From: Membranipora membranacea | Lineage: Eukaryota > Bryozoa > Gymnolaemata > Cheilostomatida > Membraniporidae | Length of the DNA stretch: 64,000 nt | Reading direction: 5' to 3' | Assembly: GCA_914767715.1 (NCBI GenBank) | Contig: OU612073.1 | Span: 6,758,001 to 6,822,000, forward strand | Shown here: positions 1 through 12,647 of the stretch, piece by piece | Numbering within the stretch: position 1 is the stretch's first letter | Layout: each line of letters starts with the position of its first letter | The notes under the pieces: model-generated | Seen by the model: only the letters and a program-made list of their open reading frames with translations | Told to the model about the DNA's origin: nothing | Databases searched by the model: none | Program-made: the position numbers and the translations under genes

Positions 1-885
1 TTGACCTGGGCAGGCTGTCATGTCGGGGGTGGGTGACACAACAGCCTGCCCAGGCTTTATTGACCTGATACTCAAAACCCAATTGATTTATTCTCAGACC
101 CACCTATGACCTCCAAATCTTCATGATGTTTATGGGTACATGTTTATCGATGACCAGTAACTCGTGCCATAGTTCTGTATCATTGGGCCAGTCTTGCTGC
201 TCAGTTTGTGAGTCTCAGTTTGCGATTTGTGTTGTACATATTGTGTAAAACGAAAATGTTTAAGATGTGTTTTTTTGTTACTGTATTCGCTTTTTTTTAA
301 AAATTTATTTAAAACATTAAATACGTAAAGATTATGTCATCATGTTATCAGTGATAAAGAAAACAGCTGTAAGTTAGATACCATTATGGCAGCCTCCTAG
401 ATGAAACAAATCTGTCCCTACCCAGAACACCAGCTGATCCCAAACCTCCGCTGGTCCCAAAACCACAGATCTGGCAGCAGTGGTTTTGCGGTGATCTTTC
501 ACACCAAGAAGGTGTGAATACACTCATCAGCTGCTGTCGTACATATTATAATCATGATGTAACAGATTGTAGGAGTAAAACTTGGTAACCAGCGAATAAC
601 AGCGATCCACAAGACCATGCAAAGCATCCTGACCCGCGGAACCAAACTATAACACCATCCACTAGCATGAGAACTCTCACTCCGATTATACTTACTACTC
701 CTCTCATTAACACTTAACAGCCAACCCAATCAGGGTAAACCTCTGTCTTTGCGCTTTACTACCTGTGTCCCTCCTTGCCTTCCCTACAACAACTCTACAA
801 AGTTTCAATATGGTGTTCAATATGGTGCCCCCTCCCCCCCCCCCCCTAATATGACCAAAGCTTCAGCTGCTGATACAGTTCCTGT
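1..885. repeat. Long dispersed or segmental repeat, copy 1
   Basis: This block matches 12,648-13,517 almost base for base, with small indels in homopolymers and a few substitutions. The match ends abruptly at the shared motif ending 'gatacagttcctgt'. It begins at the first base of the window, so the true left edge may lie outside. Positions 4-56 form an inverted repeat (ctgggcaggctgt / acagcctgcccag) whose right arm is missing in the second copy. Both copies carry a minus-strand open frame of 76 codons differing at only two residues, but no domain is recognisable and such conservation is expected from recent duplication alone. It could be a mobile element or the 3' flank of a duplicated locus. 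Confidence 0.9.
829..847. repeat. Poly-C tract inside the long repeat
   Basis: A near-pure C run lies close to the right end of the repeat. Its length differs from the equivalent run at about 13,465-13,477, as expected for slippage. Confidence 0.8.
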
Positions 886-1003
886 CACAGACTCGATTGG
901 GCACTTGAGAATAAGATCATGACATGTTAGTTTTGGCCACCGTCATACTCGATTATTCTGATTGTAATAGCTATGCAGTATGTACCCTGTTAATCTCACA
1001 TAC

Positions 1004-1109
1004 CTTTGCTGCCTAGATTAGAGCGCTTTCCGACGATGACATCAGGTTTGCAGTGAACCCAATCATAATCACTGACTCTCTGTCGAGGTAGCGGTGCAGC
1101 CTTTTCTCT
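1004..1109 (-). CDS. Single internal exon of an unidentified minus-strand gene (partial)
   Basis: On the minus strand a strong acceptor (pyrimidine run then gcag) is followed by a 106-nt open exon and a good donor (AAAG|gtatgt). It encodes REKAAPLPRQRVSDYDWVHC followed by KPDVIVGKRSNLGSK, a mixed-composition sequence that looks like real protein. The exon is phase 0 at its 5' end and phase 1 at its 3' end. I found no partner exons: the next one to the left would fall in the 885-bp repeat or outside the window. The family is not recognised. Confidence 0.5.
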
Positions 1110-2294
1110 CTGCAAAAAACAAGAATTTTTCAGGACTATTGCAATGAATTTGTTTTATCAAAACCTGACACTTACAAATACTTGACTGCTGAGTGATGAA
1201 TTTGTTGGTGAATTATTGTGTTATGAAATTGTGAATAATGCTTCAGAAAATACTAATGGTAGGGTTGAATAGTAACTTCATTTTTCTTGCTATATATATT
1301 CACTCAAGGGTCCCTATTAGATCTTGAATAAGCTAATTTTATAACAAACATATAGCCAAGATAATCATATCCAAACAGTTCCCCATAGCAGTATACAATC
1401 TAACCAGATACATAGCAGTTACCAATCACAGCAGTGTTTTGATCCGTTTTTGAGGCCTACTCAGCTGGCCAGCCAAAATAGAATTAGCTGGATTGAAAGG
1501 CCTTTATTTTTACTTTAAATCATAACTGACCTACATTCTCTCCTCGACCCAGTTATGTATAAGTGTCTGATTGTCATATTTCCTTTCAATCTCTATCAGT
1601 TTTACTCAGATATGGGTACCACACTAGACAGGCAACGACAGAACGGATAGTATCCTTGCCTTGTAGAAAAGTGCTGTTGCAGTGCTAGCAACACCCATAC
1701 CTGACAAGTCTCCCTTTTTGGTAGGGAGCCTCCCAGTTTTTAGGGGTATTTTCCACCTCCTCCCTATCTCCCTTTTTCCTCCCTTTTTTCAGCTTCCTTC
1801 ACCCAGAAGACTTTTTAAGCTTCTTGTTGCAAGAAAAACTATGTTTTCCTACCCCCACAGTACATATACCTAGATATAATTGCCTATTAACATACCATCT
1901 CTCCTCATTCGGATAAAGTGCAACAATATAATTTGTAAAATCAGGTAAAATTATGCATTTCATAATATGAACGCTCTAGTTTTGGCTTAAAGCAAATGAC
2001 AACAACGGCCAAATTACACCTTCACTGCAGGACGCGCAGAGTGGCACTCCGGGTCGGGAGTTCGTCCGCGGAGACCTCCTGATTTCTTGGTCTACCAACT
2101 TGTCATGTATGGCAACACCTGATCTTTGGAGCAGTGACTTTGTATGTTCATTTATGAGATAAAGGCAATATTTATATAAGATATATTATTATCAATGATT
2201 TATATATAACTTATAACATATTTATAATCTTTTTCATCATTATAAAATTGCTTTGTCAGGAAGGATTATGGTACTAATTTGCTACATAAGTAAC

Positions 2295-2561
2295 CTAGAA
2301 ATAAGAGAATGTCCCAGCAATTCTTCTTCCTGTCCCCTGTACCAAATCAGGGATGACAGAGTTCCATACTCCTCTCTCCTCTCTCTGCCTTAGTAGGCTA
2401 GAGACCCACACACTCCTCTCTCTCCTATTTCTCCTTTTGCCTCTTGCAGCAATAACTGCAGCAATTACACACTGGTCATCGTAATTTAAGTTTTCCATGT
2501 CTGTTTGTAAACAAGAGGATTTGTAAACTAAGGACTGGGAAATCCCAGTCATGTCGGTCAT
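2295..2561 (-). pseudogene. Possible PIF/Harbinger transposase N-terminal remnant
   Basis: The minus-strand frame contains a basic run followed by RRERSVWVSSLLRQREERGV and WNSVIPDL. Harbinger nucleases typically have this arrangement near the N terminus: arginine-rich stretch, W-V, two leucines, R, then G-x-(Y/W)-N/H-x-(L/V) before an acidic segment. Nothing resembling the catalytic DDE core follows, so at most this is a broken fragment. To its right, 2,580-2,680 has a 'cagtgtaaaagcagct' motif of the kind seen at DNA-transposon ends. The assignment rests on remembered family pattern only. Confidence 0.35.
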
Positions 2562-3217
2562 CGGTGTTTTTGCACTCGGGCATGTGTGAACAGGTATTTT
2601 TTGACCGATACTTAGCCTAACCGATTTCCCAGTAATATTGGCCTCGTGCTATCGCCCAGTGTAAAAGCAGCTTTACAATTTGACCAAGATGCATTCAAAA
2701 GCATTATAAAGTAATAACATCATCAATAGTGATGCTGCTTGAAATTCCTTAAAAGTACATTTGATCTTATTAAATTATTCATGGTTGGTTTTTAATACAA
2801 TGGCTTTGAAATTAATATTCATCGAGGGCCTAAGTGCAAGCAAAATTAAATTGATTTTTTATTCTTACAGCATTGCTTCAATTGGTTGGGTTTAGCTTTC
2901 CTAAACATTCCAATACAAAAGAGGACTTAGGTTCTTTCGATGATCGTAACATGCGTGCTGAGTGCTTTGGTCCTTAAATTAATTGTGCAGTTCAGTTGGT
3001 ATGATTATTGACAACAAAGATAAAGTTCTATACAATATTTGTCATCGATTTGTTGTAAAGAAAATGCTTCCTTTGTTTGACCAATTTATACCTTAAATTG
3101 CTGAAATCCTAATAAATACTTCCAGTGTAATCCCCATTCACCATATGCTAACAGCATTGAATTCCATATCTGGAATAGCATCATTAGCTTTCATTTGCAA
3201 AACAAAGGGCTTGCAAA

Positions 3218-3356
3218 AATAGCCAGTCCCTAGTAGCAATCTAGAAATGCCCTAATCATCGACACTGTAGGGGTATAATTACTGTTTGCAATTTTGTAAA
3301 CAAGACAATTTCTCAGGCTAATTATTCATGCTACTAGGGACAGCCAATCAGATAAC
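3218..3356. mobile_element. Small inverted-repeat element (MITE-like)
   Basis: The motifs agtccctagtagca (left) and tgctactagggac (right) are inverted copies about 110 bases apart. Internal sequence is AT-rich and non-coding. It sits about 150 bases upstream of the sulfotransferase start codon. Confidence 0.45.
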
Positions 3357-3505
3357 AGCCAGATGGGTCCCTATGTTTAGTGTCCTAACCGCATAACGCT
3401 ATGATACTATTTCCATTCTAAGAGAAGAATCTAATTCAGTGGCTAACAGTAATTGCTTTTGAAGCATCACATGATAAGTAGTAGTAGGTGTGCAAAGAAT
3501 AGTAA

Positions 3506-6500
3506 ATGTTAGAAAGCTACAAACAAGCTGCAAACAGGCTACAAACATACAACCAATCAGCTATTAGATTCTCTGGCACAGCTTGTGAAGAAGTTAGGCT
3601 TCAAATGTTGTCAAAGAATGATATAAAGTCAATTATGGCTAAGGATGCTAATAAGAAAGTGGCTGCGGTGATTTTGGCATCTATATTAGTGGGAGTCGTT
3701 GTTATTACTAAAACATGGAAAGCTCCTTCAATTGTAACCGTAGTCAACAAAGAAGAAGTCACCAAAGTCTCACAGAAGCCTAGAGAGCCTCCACCTCCGG
3801 TGAGTTATCTATCATCTGACTATTTACTTAGAATACATGTATTTTTATTCAAAACGCTTCTTAGGAGATCGGCCTCAAGCCTTCACAAATTAGTTGCAGC
3901 TTGTCAAACATTTTCATTTCTCCTGGTTTGCTCATCACTAAGCTCGCATGCATAGGTTTCACATCGACTTCAGTTCAGGAGCTATTGTATCATTGGAATA
4001 GCGTTGGTTAAAGCTTGGTACGCATCCTCTCGTTCTTTCATTTGATTTGTACAAAAGAATTTTGACAGTGGTCAGCATCAACCACTGTGACGCGGTAGGC
4101 CCAGGTTCAACTCTTGACCATAACAGATATTTTAGTCTGAGCCCCCCAGATTATTGCCCTCCCTCTCCCATTTGTTGGGATATCGGCCGAGGAAAATATT
4201 CTAAAGGTTTATCATCATTGGAATGGAACAGTAAGCATCTCATTCGAATCGAGAGTGATTAAATTACCTTCCTTTGAACTGCCGAATGTATTCATGGGAA
4301 CTTAGTGTCTGAGACGTTAATCTAAGCTACAGCAGAAAAATGCAGCGAGTTCATCGGTGAGAGAGACATATTTTGGATTCCAATACTTACAGACAACTAT
4401 GTTCAATTGTTAGGCAGGGTTCTTTCAATGGCTTTCTTGGAGTTTTGTGATCAGACTAAGGTTAGGGCGATGAACTCTGAAGGGAGTTCATTGGGAAGTT
4501 AAATGATTTATGTCAGAAAAACTTTTTTCAACATAATTAACTTGATGAATGACTATTTTATGGGGTATTTTATGGCCTGTTGTTAACGCTAACTAGCTGT
4601 ACAGGGCATTGGAGGACGGACCGATATTTGTGGCGGTAAAGGCATGGCCATTACATAAAAACGGTATCAGTGGGATCTGCCTCTAGGTTTTTAAATATAT
4701 AAAAGTGATGAATGAGCTGAAACCAAGGAGTACTCCTTGCTGAAACAAATCTATAAAATGTATGTTTATACGTTAATATCAAGGGTGAGAATGGAATGAC
4801 ACCAGAGTGCTAATTTGGTCAAACCTTCACCCAGTGCATTCAGTAAGCCAATAGACTCAGAGAAAACTTGTTTCACCAATCTAACGTACTTGAACTCGAT
4901 ATTTACAACATCAGCCTTTCCATTTTCCCTGATCAGCCCAGCTCTCCTTTGTATTTACACATACATGTACGTGTACATGTTAATATCATTTTGTGTTCAT
5001 GTCGCCCTCTAAATAATTGACAAGTTCAAAAAAGTTAATCCAGGTTTTTGGTTAATCTTACTAACTATACTATCTACTAGCTGATGGCAATTGGTCAGGA
5101 GCTTTATCTCAGCGACCCCATATTTTTCAAACCTATCTCTGCAATGTACAACATTATTGAATATAATTGTACCCCTATCGGTTACGTAAACATAACTTCG
5201 AACCCTATAATTACTAATAAGGTTAACATTCTTCCTCCCAACTGCCCACATCAATTAATCAATAAATCTAGGTCGTCAACTTGTAACCAGTAACTGGCTG
5301 AGTGATTTTCAATTTTAGATTCCATAAGTGAAAACCAGCAGTGGCCAGGCTTGTGTACATTGATGTGAAAAGTTGTGAGTTTTCAATCACCAATAAAAAA
5401 AATATGTAGGAATAGCAGTATCAGTGTTACAATTCACGCCTATATTTTTTGTAAGATGGCATTTTGAATTGATTGCATTTCCCAGGAGAGACCATCAGGC
5501 TTGTGTCCTTTGATGTGCAAAGTTTGAGTTTTGACAATGAGATAAAAATGTAAGAAGAGCAGTACCAGTGTTGTAATTCATACAAGATCAGGCTTAAATG
5601 CTTTTTGTAAGATGATGGTTTGAATTAATATCTTTTCGCAGGAGAGCGAAAATACTCATTTCTATTCCACAAAAACTGGGTAGGTTGTTATTGAGATATA
5701 TTTTCTGACGACATCTTTTGTAAAAAGTGGCATATACCATAAATGTCTAAAAATCCGATTAGGGCGGTTAAGGATGGCAAAGGGTTGATCAAGCTTGATC
5801 CAATTTGCCCGCAGTCCGGTCATTCCCATTCTGCTTGTGAGCAGGCAAAATGGATCATGCTTGATCTAGGCAAAGGGAAGGGCGTTGTAGGCATTAGTTT
5901 TTAGTTTTAGGCCCATTTGTCATGATAGACCAAGAATTAATAATATAAGCTATATATTGATCGAAGCCAGCAAGAATGCAGGCTTTTGCAGAAATTTTGT
6001 AAGAAAGGATTTTTTAATCCCTTCAATAGTGTGGTAATTTGTAAGCATGCAACTTATATTCCGTGATCGAGTTTCTCTTGTTCAAAGTGATGTGGGTATC
6101 CAATTAGTTTAAGCGCTCAAACGGTGGTGCGATGCTGGTAGAGGCATTTCATTATCAACCACCTTGGTATCCTATCTATGTCTGTACACCATTGAAGAAG
6201 TTACCCAATCATGCGGCCCATATACCAAGCCAATAACAGGGCTGTAGCCAAAAAAAAATATGAGGTGGCAAAAATCAGAGGAGTTGCTGTAAGCTCCTCC
6301 CGCTAGGTCCAGCCTCCAATGTAATTCAACCAAAAGATGTAGCAAATTGAAATCTTGAAGCATCTGATTCTGACACGGATCAACCGATTATTGCGTTTAC
6401 GACCGCTTTGTTAGTCCTTCCAGGCTCCTACCTCCCCTGGAACAACGGACCTGAATAAGGAGATTCTATAGATAACCCTCAGTATTCGCAATATTCCACT

Positions 6501-9500
6501 TCCTCAGATTAAATCTGTTACACAGATAAAACAGATGTCAATAATAAGTTACATAAGTATATGCATTGTAGTATTGTACGACTGACAGTGACGCCACTTA
6601 TGGAGGCCTTTCCCTCCTTGTAAAACTATGCTCTCAATCTGTAGCCAGAAATAGCAGATGTACGCCATATAATTAAATGGCCTGTTGGTGCAGCTGACCT
6701 CAGTAGTTTTGTTGGTTCTCGTGCTTATTATTGAAAATTGTTATGTTTATGAAAATAAGGCATCAGTTTGCATATTGACAAACATATCTTTACTGTCTGT
6801 GATTCTTACATAACCTACAATAAGGAAATGATGATAATTCATCTGGTCATGTCATTGATCAGTGTGACCTGATCGGACTAATACTTCCATAAATGTCAAC
6901 ACAACAGGTTTGCGTTAAAAGTAAGATCACTGAAACTTCACAACCTTCCAGTCACACAGTTTTTTCACAACAAAGGCCCCAGTGCAAGAAAGACATTTAG
7001 AATTAGCCCAATAGATGTTACTTATGCCATTTTACAATAGGTTTATATCGCAAGGCCAAAATCGTGATTGGTAATGATTTAAACAGTGTTCGAATGGCTC
7101 ATATTTCAACCTATAGCAGTTTGACACTCCAACCCTTTAAATATATTCCCTTTTCTACACAGGTTATCGGACAACCCAGTCCTGCCAAGGAGTCAGGGCT
7201 AGCAAGGCTGATAAAGCATGAAGTTCCAGTGAAACACAGGCTAGAAGTACATTATAGGGATTTATCAGCCTGCGAAAAGCCTCAGTACCTTCCTGAACTT
7301 GAAGCACATTGTTGGGGCGAGTGTAAATATGGTCTTCAGTGCAGCAGTCCCGCTACTTATAAAGATGTCCTAGCCACCAGGTCAGTAAATAAAGTCTCCC
7401 TGAATCATTTTACCTGATGGTTTACGACCATGTTTGCTGATTGTGTGTCGTCAAACATAACAAATCTGTTGTTATTTTTGACCGGTATGAGTGAATTTCT
7501 TTCGTTGCCGTGTCTATGCTATGACGTTGGGAAACTATACATTCTGTGTGGTAATTTTCGTTCCATCCTTGTTACTTGAAAAAATTGCTGACATGGTGTG
7601 TGTTAAAATTTGATATGAGACATGAATATAAATTAATATATATCGTTGTACATTATTTATTATACATATGTTACCCAAAGAACCAAGGTTAATTACTTCT
7701 TTATTTTCGTGATAAGACCATTCAGTAGGCCTAACACCACTCTTCCAAGGCGATCAACTTTATATAAGTGTGCTAGATAACTTAAGAACATGATGGTTTG
7801 GGACATAAACTCCCAAACTCCCTGTGTCCCGTCTGCCTGCAATCGGAATTGCTTCCTCTCTACTGACCAGCCAAGGCTTATCAATGGAAAGAGAGCGAAC
7901 CCAAATGCAGGCAAATTGGATCAACTTTCATCTAGTTCCAGATAAAAGAAATTAATAATCAACATTATGAACATTATGGTGCTGTCACAGCTCTAGTCTC
8001 AAACTATCTGACTAGACCCTTGTTGCATTCTTAGTAACCATTTTTATATATGCATGCGTAAATTATGATGACATGAACTGATAAGTAAAAAAATATTGTC
8101 ATCTTTGACAGGGCAAGACTTGTGTGCTTTGAGAATTTCTATATCATTGGAGTTAGAAAGAGCGGCAGTACAGATATATCCCGCTACTTCATGGAGTTAA
8201 ATAATATCTGTGCCAATAAAGAATGCAGATGGGGAAGTCTAGGACCAGGAGTGAGTTAGTCTAAATGCGCAGATGGCTGCAGCCTGCATTGTGAGTTAGT
8301 GGCATCACATTATCAACCACTCAAAATGAGCCGTTGATAATGTAATGTCGCTAACTAGCATTGCAGCTGTCTGGGCACTTGGATTAGGAATAGAATCTGT
8401 CATTTACTAGTTCTATGATCTTTGCTCAAGTCAAATATCACCAACACTTTGAGCAGATCTTCATCTACAGCAAATACAAAAGATTTCTGCTGATAGTCCT
8501 GGTCAACCCCTTACTATTTTGCCTGTGTTTTGAGTTGTCCCATCTCAACCAGGAATGCAGGCCAATAGGATCAAATCTGTTCGAGGTCAACCCTGGTAAT
8601 CATCAGTTACAAAATGCAGTTTCTACCAGATGTTTGACACGAATTAGTGCAATTCCACTAGTATATCTAGGGGTGGGGGAAAATACCTCCCACCCTCCTT
8701 GGTACACCTACTGACTTGTTTGTATGTATTAGTATTATGATCTCTCCTGTAGGACTATTATCCTGACAAGTATTGTCCGATGGATTTCTTTGCTCATCAC
8801 TTCCCTCAGCAAACCAGACTGAACACGACAGATAGAATCTATCACTACGGTCCAGGTAAAACTTAGACATGCACTATTCTTGAAAAGGGGGAGGGTGTAG
8901 CTTTTCCCTCCCCAGCCTGGAACTGGATAATTACCCATTGCCAATTGCACCAGTTGGGTGGCTAGGAGAATTAAGCCTATAGGTACCATTCTGCGCATGC
9001 TCAGCTCTGGGCATGAGCTGATCTCTGCAAAATTGAGCCTCGGAATTCCGAAGCCATCTGATTGGCTACCTGCTCTGGTGGTATGCTCTTCAATGCGTGC
9101 GGAATTAATATTGATAGTTATTCTCTCTTGTCACTATTAGCTGATTTTGATTGGCAGTTCATGCAGGGGCTATCCCATTCTCCCTGACCAAATTTTCTCT
9201 CAGGACCTAGACTAAACTCATTGTTCTTGCACATGCGCAATTTAAAGTCACGCATGATTTATACTTAGCCTTACGACATCTACTTTGTGGTAACTATAGC
9301 CTAGTTTATCAGTGATCTACATGCCCAGTCAGATCACGAGAGTCAGTATGTATAGGTACAGTGCCACAATTGACTTCAAATCTGTCATATCTGTCATTTC
9401 ACAGTTTCATTTATAACATTTCCGTCATCCATCCAAATATTAACTCTCTGATAATAATGATAATAATATGAATTCTTACTTTTAGGAACGCTTCTATCGA

Positions 9501-12415
9501 GCGGGCTTTATTTCCAGAACAGCACTCACCTTATTGTCTCTCCAGCTACCCAGTTTCTCGGCTTCATGGCTACTCCTGACACTCGGTTCCACATTCAGAT
9601 TCGCCACCCAACAGAGAGGTACGTACTGCATGTTAATTTGATTATTCTTTGCCTGAATTTGAGTGCGACATTATTATATGGTATATCTAGAATGGATGCA
9701 AAAAAACACTTTTTATAAGGCATTTCGGCTGTTCTTTAATTGTTTCTCAGTGCACTTTTTTACACTAGGTCTTATTAGACAGCCATATTTATAGCGGGCC
9801 TCCCTAAGCTTGGATGGCTAGTGAGGGGTCGTGAATTCTTGCACGCCATGGCCACCTACTCCTTTATTGAAATAGGCAGAGGTGGATCTTTATACTGTAT
9901 GCATGCAGAGGACTTCTAATATTTATGGCCCTTATCCGCACAGACCTGGCGAGGATGAATGGCTCGCCAGTGCCAGATCAGAAACGGCGTTCAGCCCCGG
10001 AGGTCGAACCTGGAACATATGATCACAAGTCCTTGCCCGTAACCATCAGTCCACTGCTGAAGTATCATAGGAAGCAGTTCCTTCAAAGTGATAACAATGA
10101 TGATAATTTTTTGTTTTAGAGCCATATCCTATCTATTTCACTGGCACAAAGAGAAGGAGATCTATCCTGATATTACTCATGAACAGTTCAGTGATGAGTT
10201 TACTGATTATCTGTTACTTGGTCTGTTGAGGCAGCTGGAGGAATGTATTAGAGACCACGGTGAATTAGGATGTATATATCAGACAACCGGAGAAGACGGA
10301 GTATTGAGGGTTAGTATGATATCTAGTCTGATGCTGCCGACTTTGATCGGGACTTATAAAATATGAACTTTATTTAACAACAATCAACGCATGAAGCAAG
10401 TAAGACCATGTGTTTGAAAAGAAAAAGAAACAATAATGAGAAGGCAGGTGTTGATGTATTTAGTAACATCCTTAATAACTAATTATAACTAATTGGGTGA
10501 AAATATTTATTAATATGCAATAGTTTGAAGATTGTTATACCTTGATACAACAGTGAAAATATAGATACATATTAAGCCTGACACGTAGCGAATCATGTTG
10601 TAATGAGTATGTTTTTCTTAGCTATCCTAGTTTGCCAGAAACTCAAACTGATAGCCTATGTATTTTTACATTATTACAGAATTTGCTGAAACATAGTCTC
10701 TATGTGATCTATATTGAAGAGACTTTCAAATTTATCCCTCGAGATCAGTTCATTATAACACAGATGGAAGAGTATAGTAAAAATGAGGTTAGTTAAACCC
10801 ATCAACCCATCACCGTAAATTCTGATTATGAAGAGACAAAGACAAACCTATACAGATAATTTTCTTTGTTCTAATCATAATCGGCCTTGACATTGGCTGG
10901 TGAGATCTCCCAGGGCGACATCGCGCAGAAAAGTTGCTTTAAATTATATTTCAAGTTTCAAAAATACAATTTATTTATTTGAAATATTCATCAATACTCA
11001 ATAAACTACACAGTTTCCTCCACCATCCAGTAATATGTCATTGTAACAGTTTCAGCGAATACACAATATATTTCAGTGATCAACAACATGGAAATTTGGG
11101 GGTAGGGTGGAGGCTTTCAGAGTTTTCTATGGGTAATATAGTTCAAAGACGTACAGGAACGAAAATGTTGGGGCGCCCGCGTGCTTTACTGAAGATTGGG
11201 TTTCCTAAAGTTGAAGAACAGATCAGGTCAGTTTTGGTAGTTTTAGATAGTTTTCTGAGCTCTTATTTATGCCTCAATTCGGAGTTGTCCTCTCTCCAGT
11301 TTGGTACTTTTAACCCACACCGCAGGGTTATATTGAAAACCGCAAATGTTAAGATAAAAATGATTTTTGATTCAGAGTCTGCACCATTGAAAACCCTGTG
11401 AGACAGGGTTTCCAAATCATTGGAGACTTGAATGTTAATAAATCTTAATTTTAGATGAAACTCATGAAAGATTCTGCCAAATTGTCCGCAAAACAGGCGG
11501 AAAATGCTATAATTGACTATCCAAATACTAAAATTATTTCACAAACTATGTCCATATGAGTTTTCAATGTTGCATATTCTGAATCAAAAATAGTTTTTAT
11601 CCTATTATAAGCGGTTTTCAAGATAACCCTCTTTTCAGCACGTTTTTCCTATGCGGCGTGGGTTAAAAGTACCACACTGGAGAGAGGACAACTCCAAATT
11701 GAGGCCTAAATCGGAGCTCAGAAAACTGTCTATACAGAACTATATCTTTTCTAACTAATACAGAGCTATATTTTGAGCAAACGTTGTGACTTAATGAACA
11801 GAATAACAGGACGGTGAGAATGGTGCCAATAGACAAACAAAATTAAGCACAAGGCAGCGATTTGAGCTTTGTGATAGCAGCAAAACAATAGTCTTACTTG
11901 TGCCTGTACTGTCTATTGGAGAAGATATCAGGTCCTTAGTTACTATTAAACTCTTGTCCAATGCTGGCTCAGTTTTTCAGACTTAGGTTCAGTTTTAGCC
12001 CAGTGAATCGGTTGATTTGAATAATTTATTCTGAGGACAGTTTTAAAATTAAAGATTGCTCTATTTTTCTCCAATGAAATTGAAGACAGCTTTGTGTGAG
12101 GGAGGCCCTATAGTCCGTGTGTAATGTTTGTTTGTCACTTAGATCAATGAAGTTTGTATTGTGAAATCTATATATTATTTTAATTTGCAGACTGAATCTA
12201 TAAAAAAGGTGATGGATGCGTTTGGGATTGAGTTCCAGGCAAACGAGTATCTGGACAAACAAGCTAAAGGAGTATTGAACCAAGGGAGGAAAAATCCAGT
12301 GGCTAAGGAAGTTATACAAGCGCTAGATGACTTTTTTATGCCATATAACCAAAGACTAGCAAAGCTTTTAAGTGATGACAAGTTTTTATATAAAAGGGAA
12401 GAAACCAGAAGCTAG
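3506..12415 (+). CDS. Carbohydrate sulfotransferase, CHST15-like (8 exons, complete)
   Basis: Predicted type II Golgi membrane enzyme that transfers sulfate from PAPS to a glycosaminoglycan-type sugar. Exons: 3506-3799, 7163-7380, 8112-8250, 8753-8855, 9486-9618, 10120-10309, 10680-10787, 12191-12415; all junctions are GT-AG and the frame is kept through 469 codons plus TAG. Residues about 53-68 form one hydrophobic signal anchor. The 5'-phosphosulfate-binding loop is at about 178-192 (IIGVRKSGSTDI). The 3'-phosphate motif is RHPTERAISYLF at 291-302. A sequon (NST) lies near 263. The family assignment comes from these motifs and from the cysteine-containing segment before the loop; human CHST15 is about 560 residues, so this N-terminal stem is shorter. 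An alternative start is Met44, which would give a short cytosolic tail. The acceptor sugar cannot be inferred. Confidence 0.85.
5338..5645. repeat. Diverged tandem duplication of about 155 bp
   Basis: Two consecutive blocks share the order 'caggcttgtgt ... gatgtgaaaag/gatgtgcaaag ... gagttt ... gtaagatg ... caggagag'. It lies in intron 1 of the sulfotransferase gene and has no coding sense. Confidence 0.6.
5787..5872. mobile_element. Foldback MITE, 'GATCAAG' family
   Basis: The arms gatcaagcttgatccaattt and the inverted atggatcatgcttgatc flank a short centre containing cattcccattctgcttg. The same arms and centre recur, sometimes reversed, at 32,941-33,054, 46,930-47,035 and 56,888-56,999, with fragments near 7,905, 8,545 and 18,110. 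Confidence 0.6.
6108..6175. mobile_element. MITE fragment, 'attatcaacca' family
   Basis: It contains gcgctcaaac, then gctggtagaggcatttcatt and atcaaccacc. The same series occurs at 57,300-57,360 and, rearranged or reversed, at 8,258-8,390, 44,290-44,395 and 56,185-56,275. Confidence 0.5.
8258..8390. mobile_element. Foldback MITE, 'attatcaacca' family
   Basis: The arms gagttagtggcatcacatta and its inverted partner taatgtaatgtcgctaact form a palindrome with a loop of about 20 bases; the outer arms (gcagatggctgca / tgcagctgtctg) extend it. It lies in sulfotransferase intron 3, immediately after the donor site of exon 3. Confidence 0.65.
9790..10085 (-). mobile_element. tRNA-derived SINE-like element
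   Basis: On the minus strand, starting near 10,063, the sequence has an A-box-like TGGACTGATGGTTACGG, and about 40 bases further a B box (GGTTCGACC), with a tRNA-unrelated body running on to about 9,790. It lies within intron 5 just before exon 6. The copy is too degenerate to be a working tRNA gene. Confidence 0.45.
11228..11755. mobile_element. Long foldback element in sulfotransferase intron 7
   Basis: The arms at 11,228-11,401 and 11,553-11,755 are inverted copies; for example ggagttgtcctctctccag on the left matches the reverse complement of ctggagagaggacaactcc on the right. The right arm carries extra bases. An open frame across the left arm (from 10,979) is an accident of the repeat. 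No transposase is present. Confidence 0.75.
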
Positions 12416-12427
12416 GTATATTGACTA

Positions 12428-12636
12428 GCCAATGTGTTGGCTTTGATTGGCTGGTCGGTTGGAAAGAGCCAATACCAGGTCAGATGGTACTTAATTTAGT
12501 CTATGGTACCTATATATATATATATATATTATAGTGAGTTTTCACTCTCATTGTATCTCAATAGGTGCTCTCTAGGACCTGGCATTGGCTCTTTTTCCAA
12601 CCTAGCAGCCAATCATATCAGAGCCAACATATTGGC
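12428..12636. mobile_element. Foldback MITE in the sulfotransferase 3' UTR
   Basis: The arms at 12,428-12,481 and 12,577-12,636 are inverted copies (ccaatgtgttggct against agccaacatattgg). The loop contains a (TA)n run at about 12,511-12,530. The element starts 13 bases after the sulfotransferase stop codon, so the mature 3' UTR should fold into a long hairpin. Confidence 0.8.
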
Positions 12637-12642
12637 AATAAA
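12637..12642 (+). promoter_or_regulatory. Candidate poly(A) signal for the sulfotransferase gene
   Basis: This is the first AATAAA downstream of the stop codon on the plus strand, directly at the right edge of the foldback element. The transcript end is inferred, not observed. Confidence 0.5.
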
Positions 12643-12647
12643 TATAT

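Larger units (their letters stand above)
1110..3505. other. Spacer with no firm gene
   Basis: This is AT-rich intergenic DNA. A plus-strand segment at about 2,026-2,084 is bounded by ctgcag and a GT and is open, but it is too short to call. A transposase remnant (2,295-2,561) and a small inverted-repeat element (3,218-3,356) are listed separately. The rest shows nothing recognisable. Confidence 0.5.

Noticed and set aside
499-729. 76-codon minus-strand frame, repeated at 13,132-13,362, considered as a conserved small gene
   Set aside because: Its conservation is fully explained by the near-identical repeat it lies in; no start context, domain or splice signals support it.
10979-11401. 140-codon plus-strand frame in the sulfotransferase intron
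   Set aside because: It spans the left arm of a foldback element and is not joined to any exon in phase.
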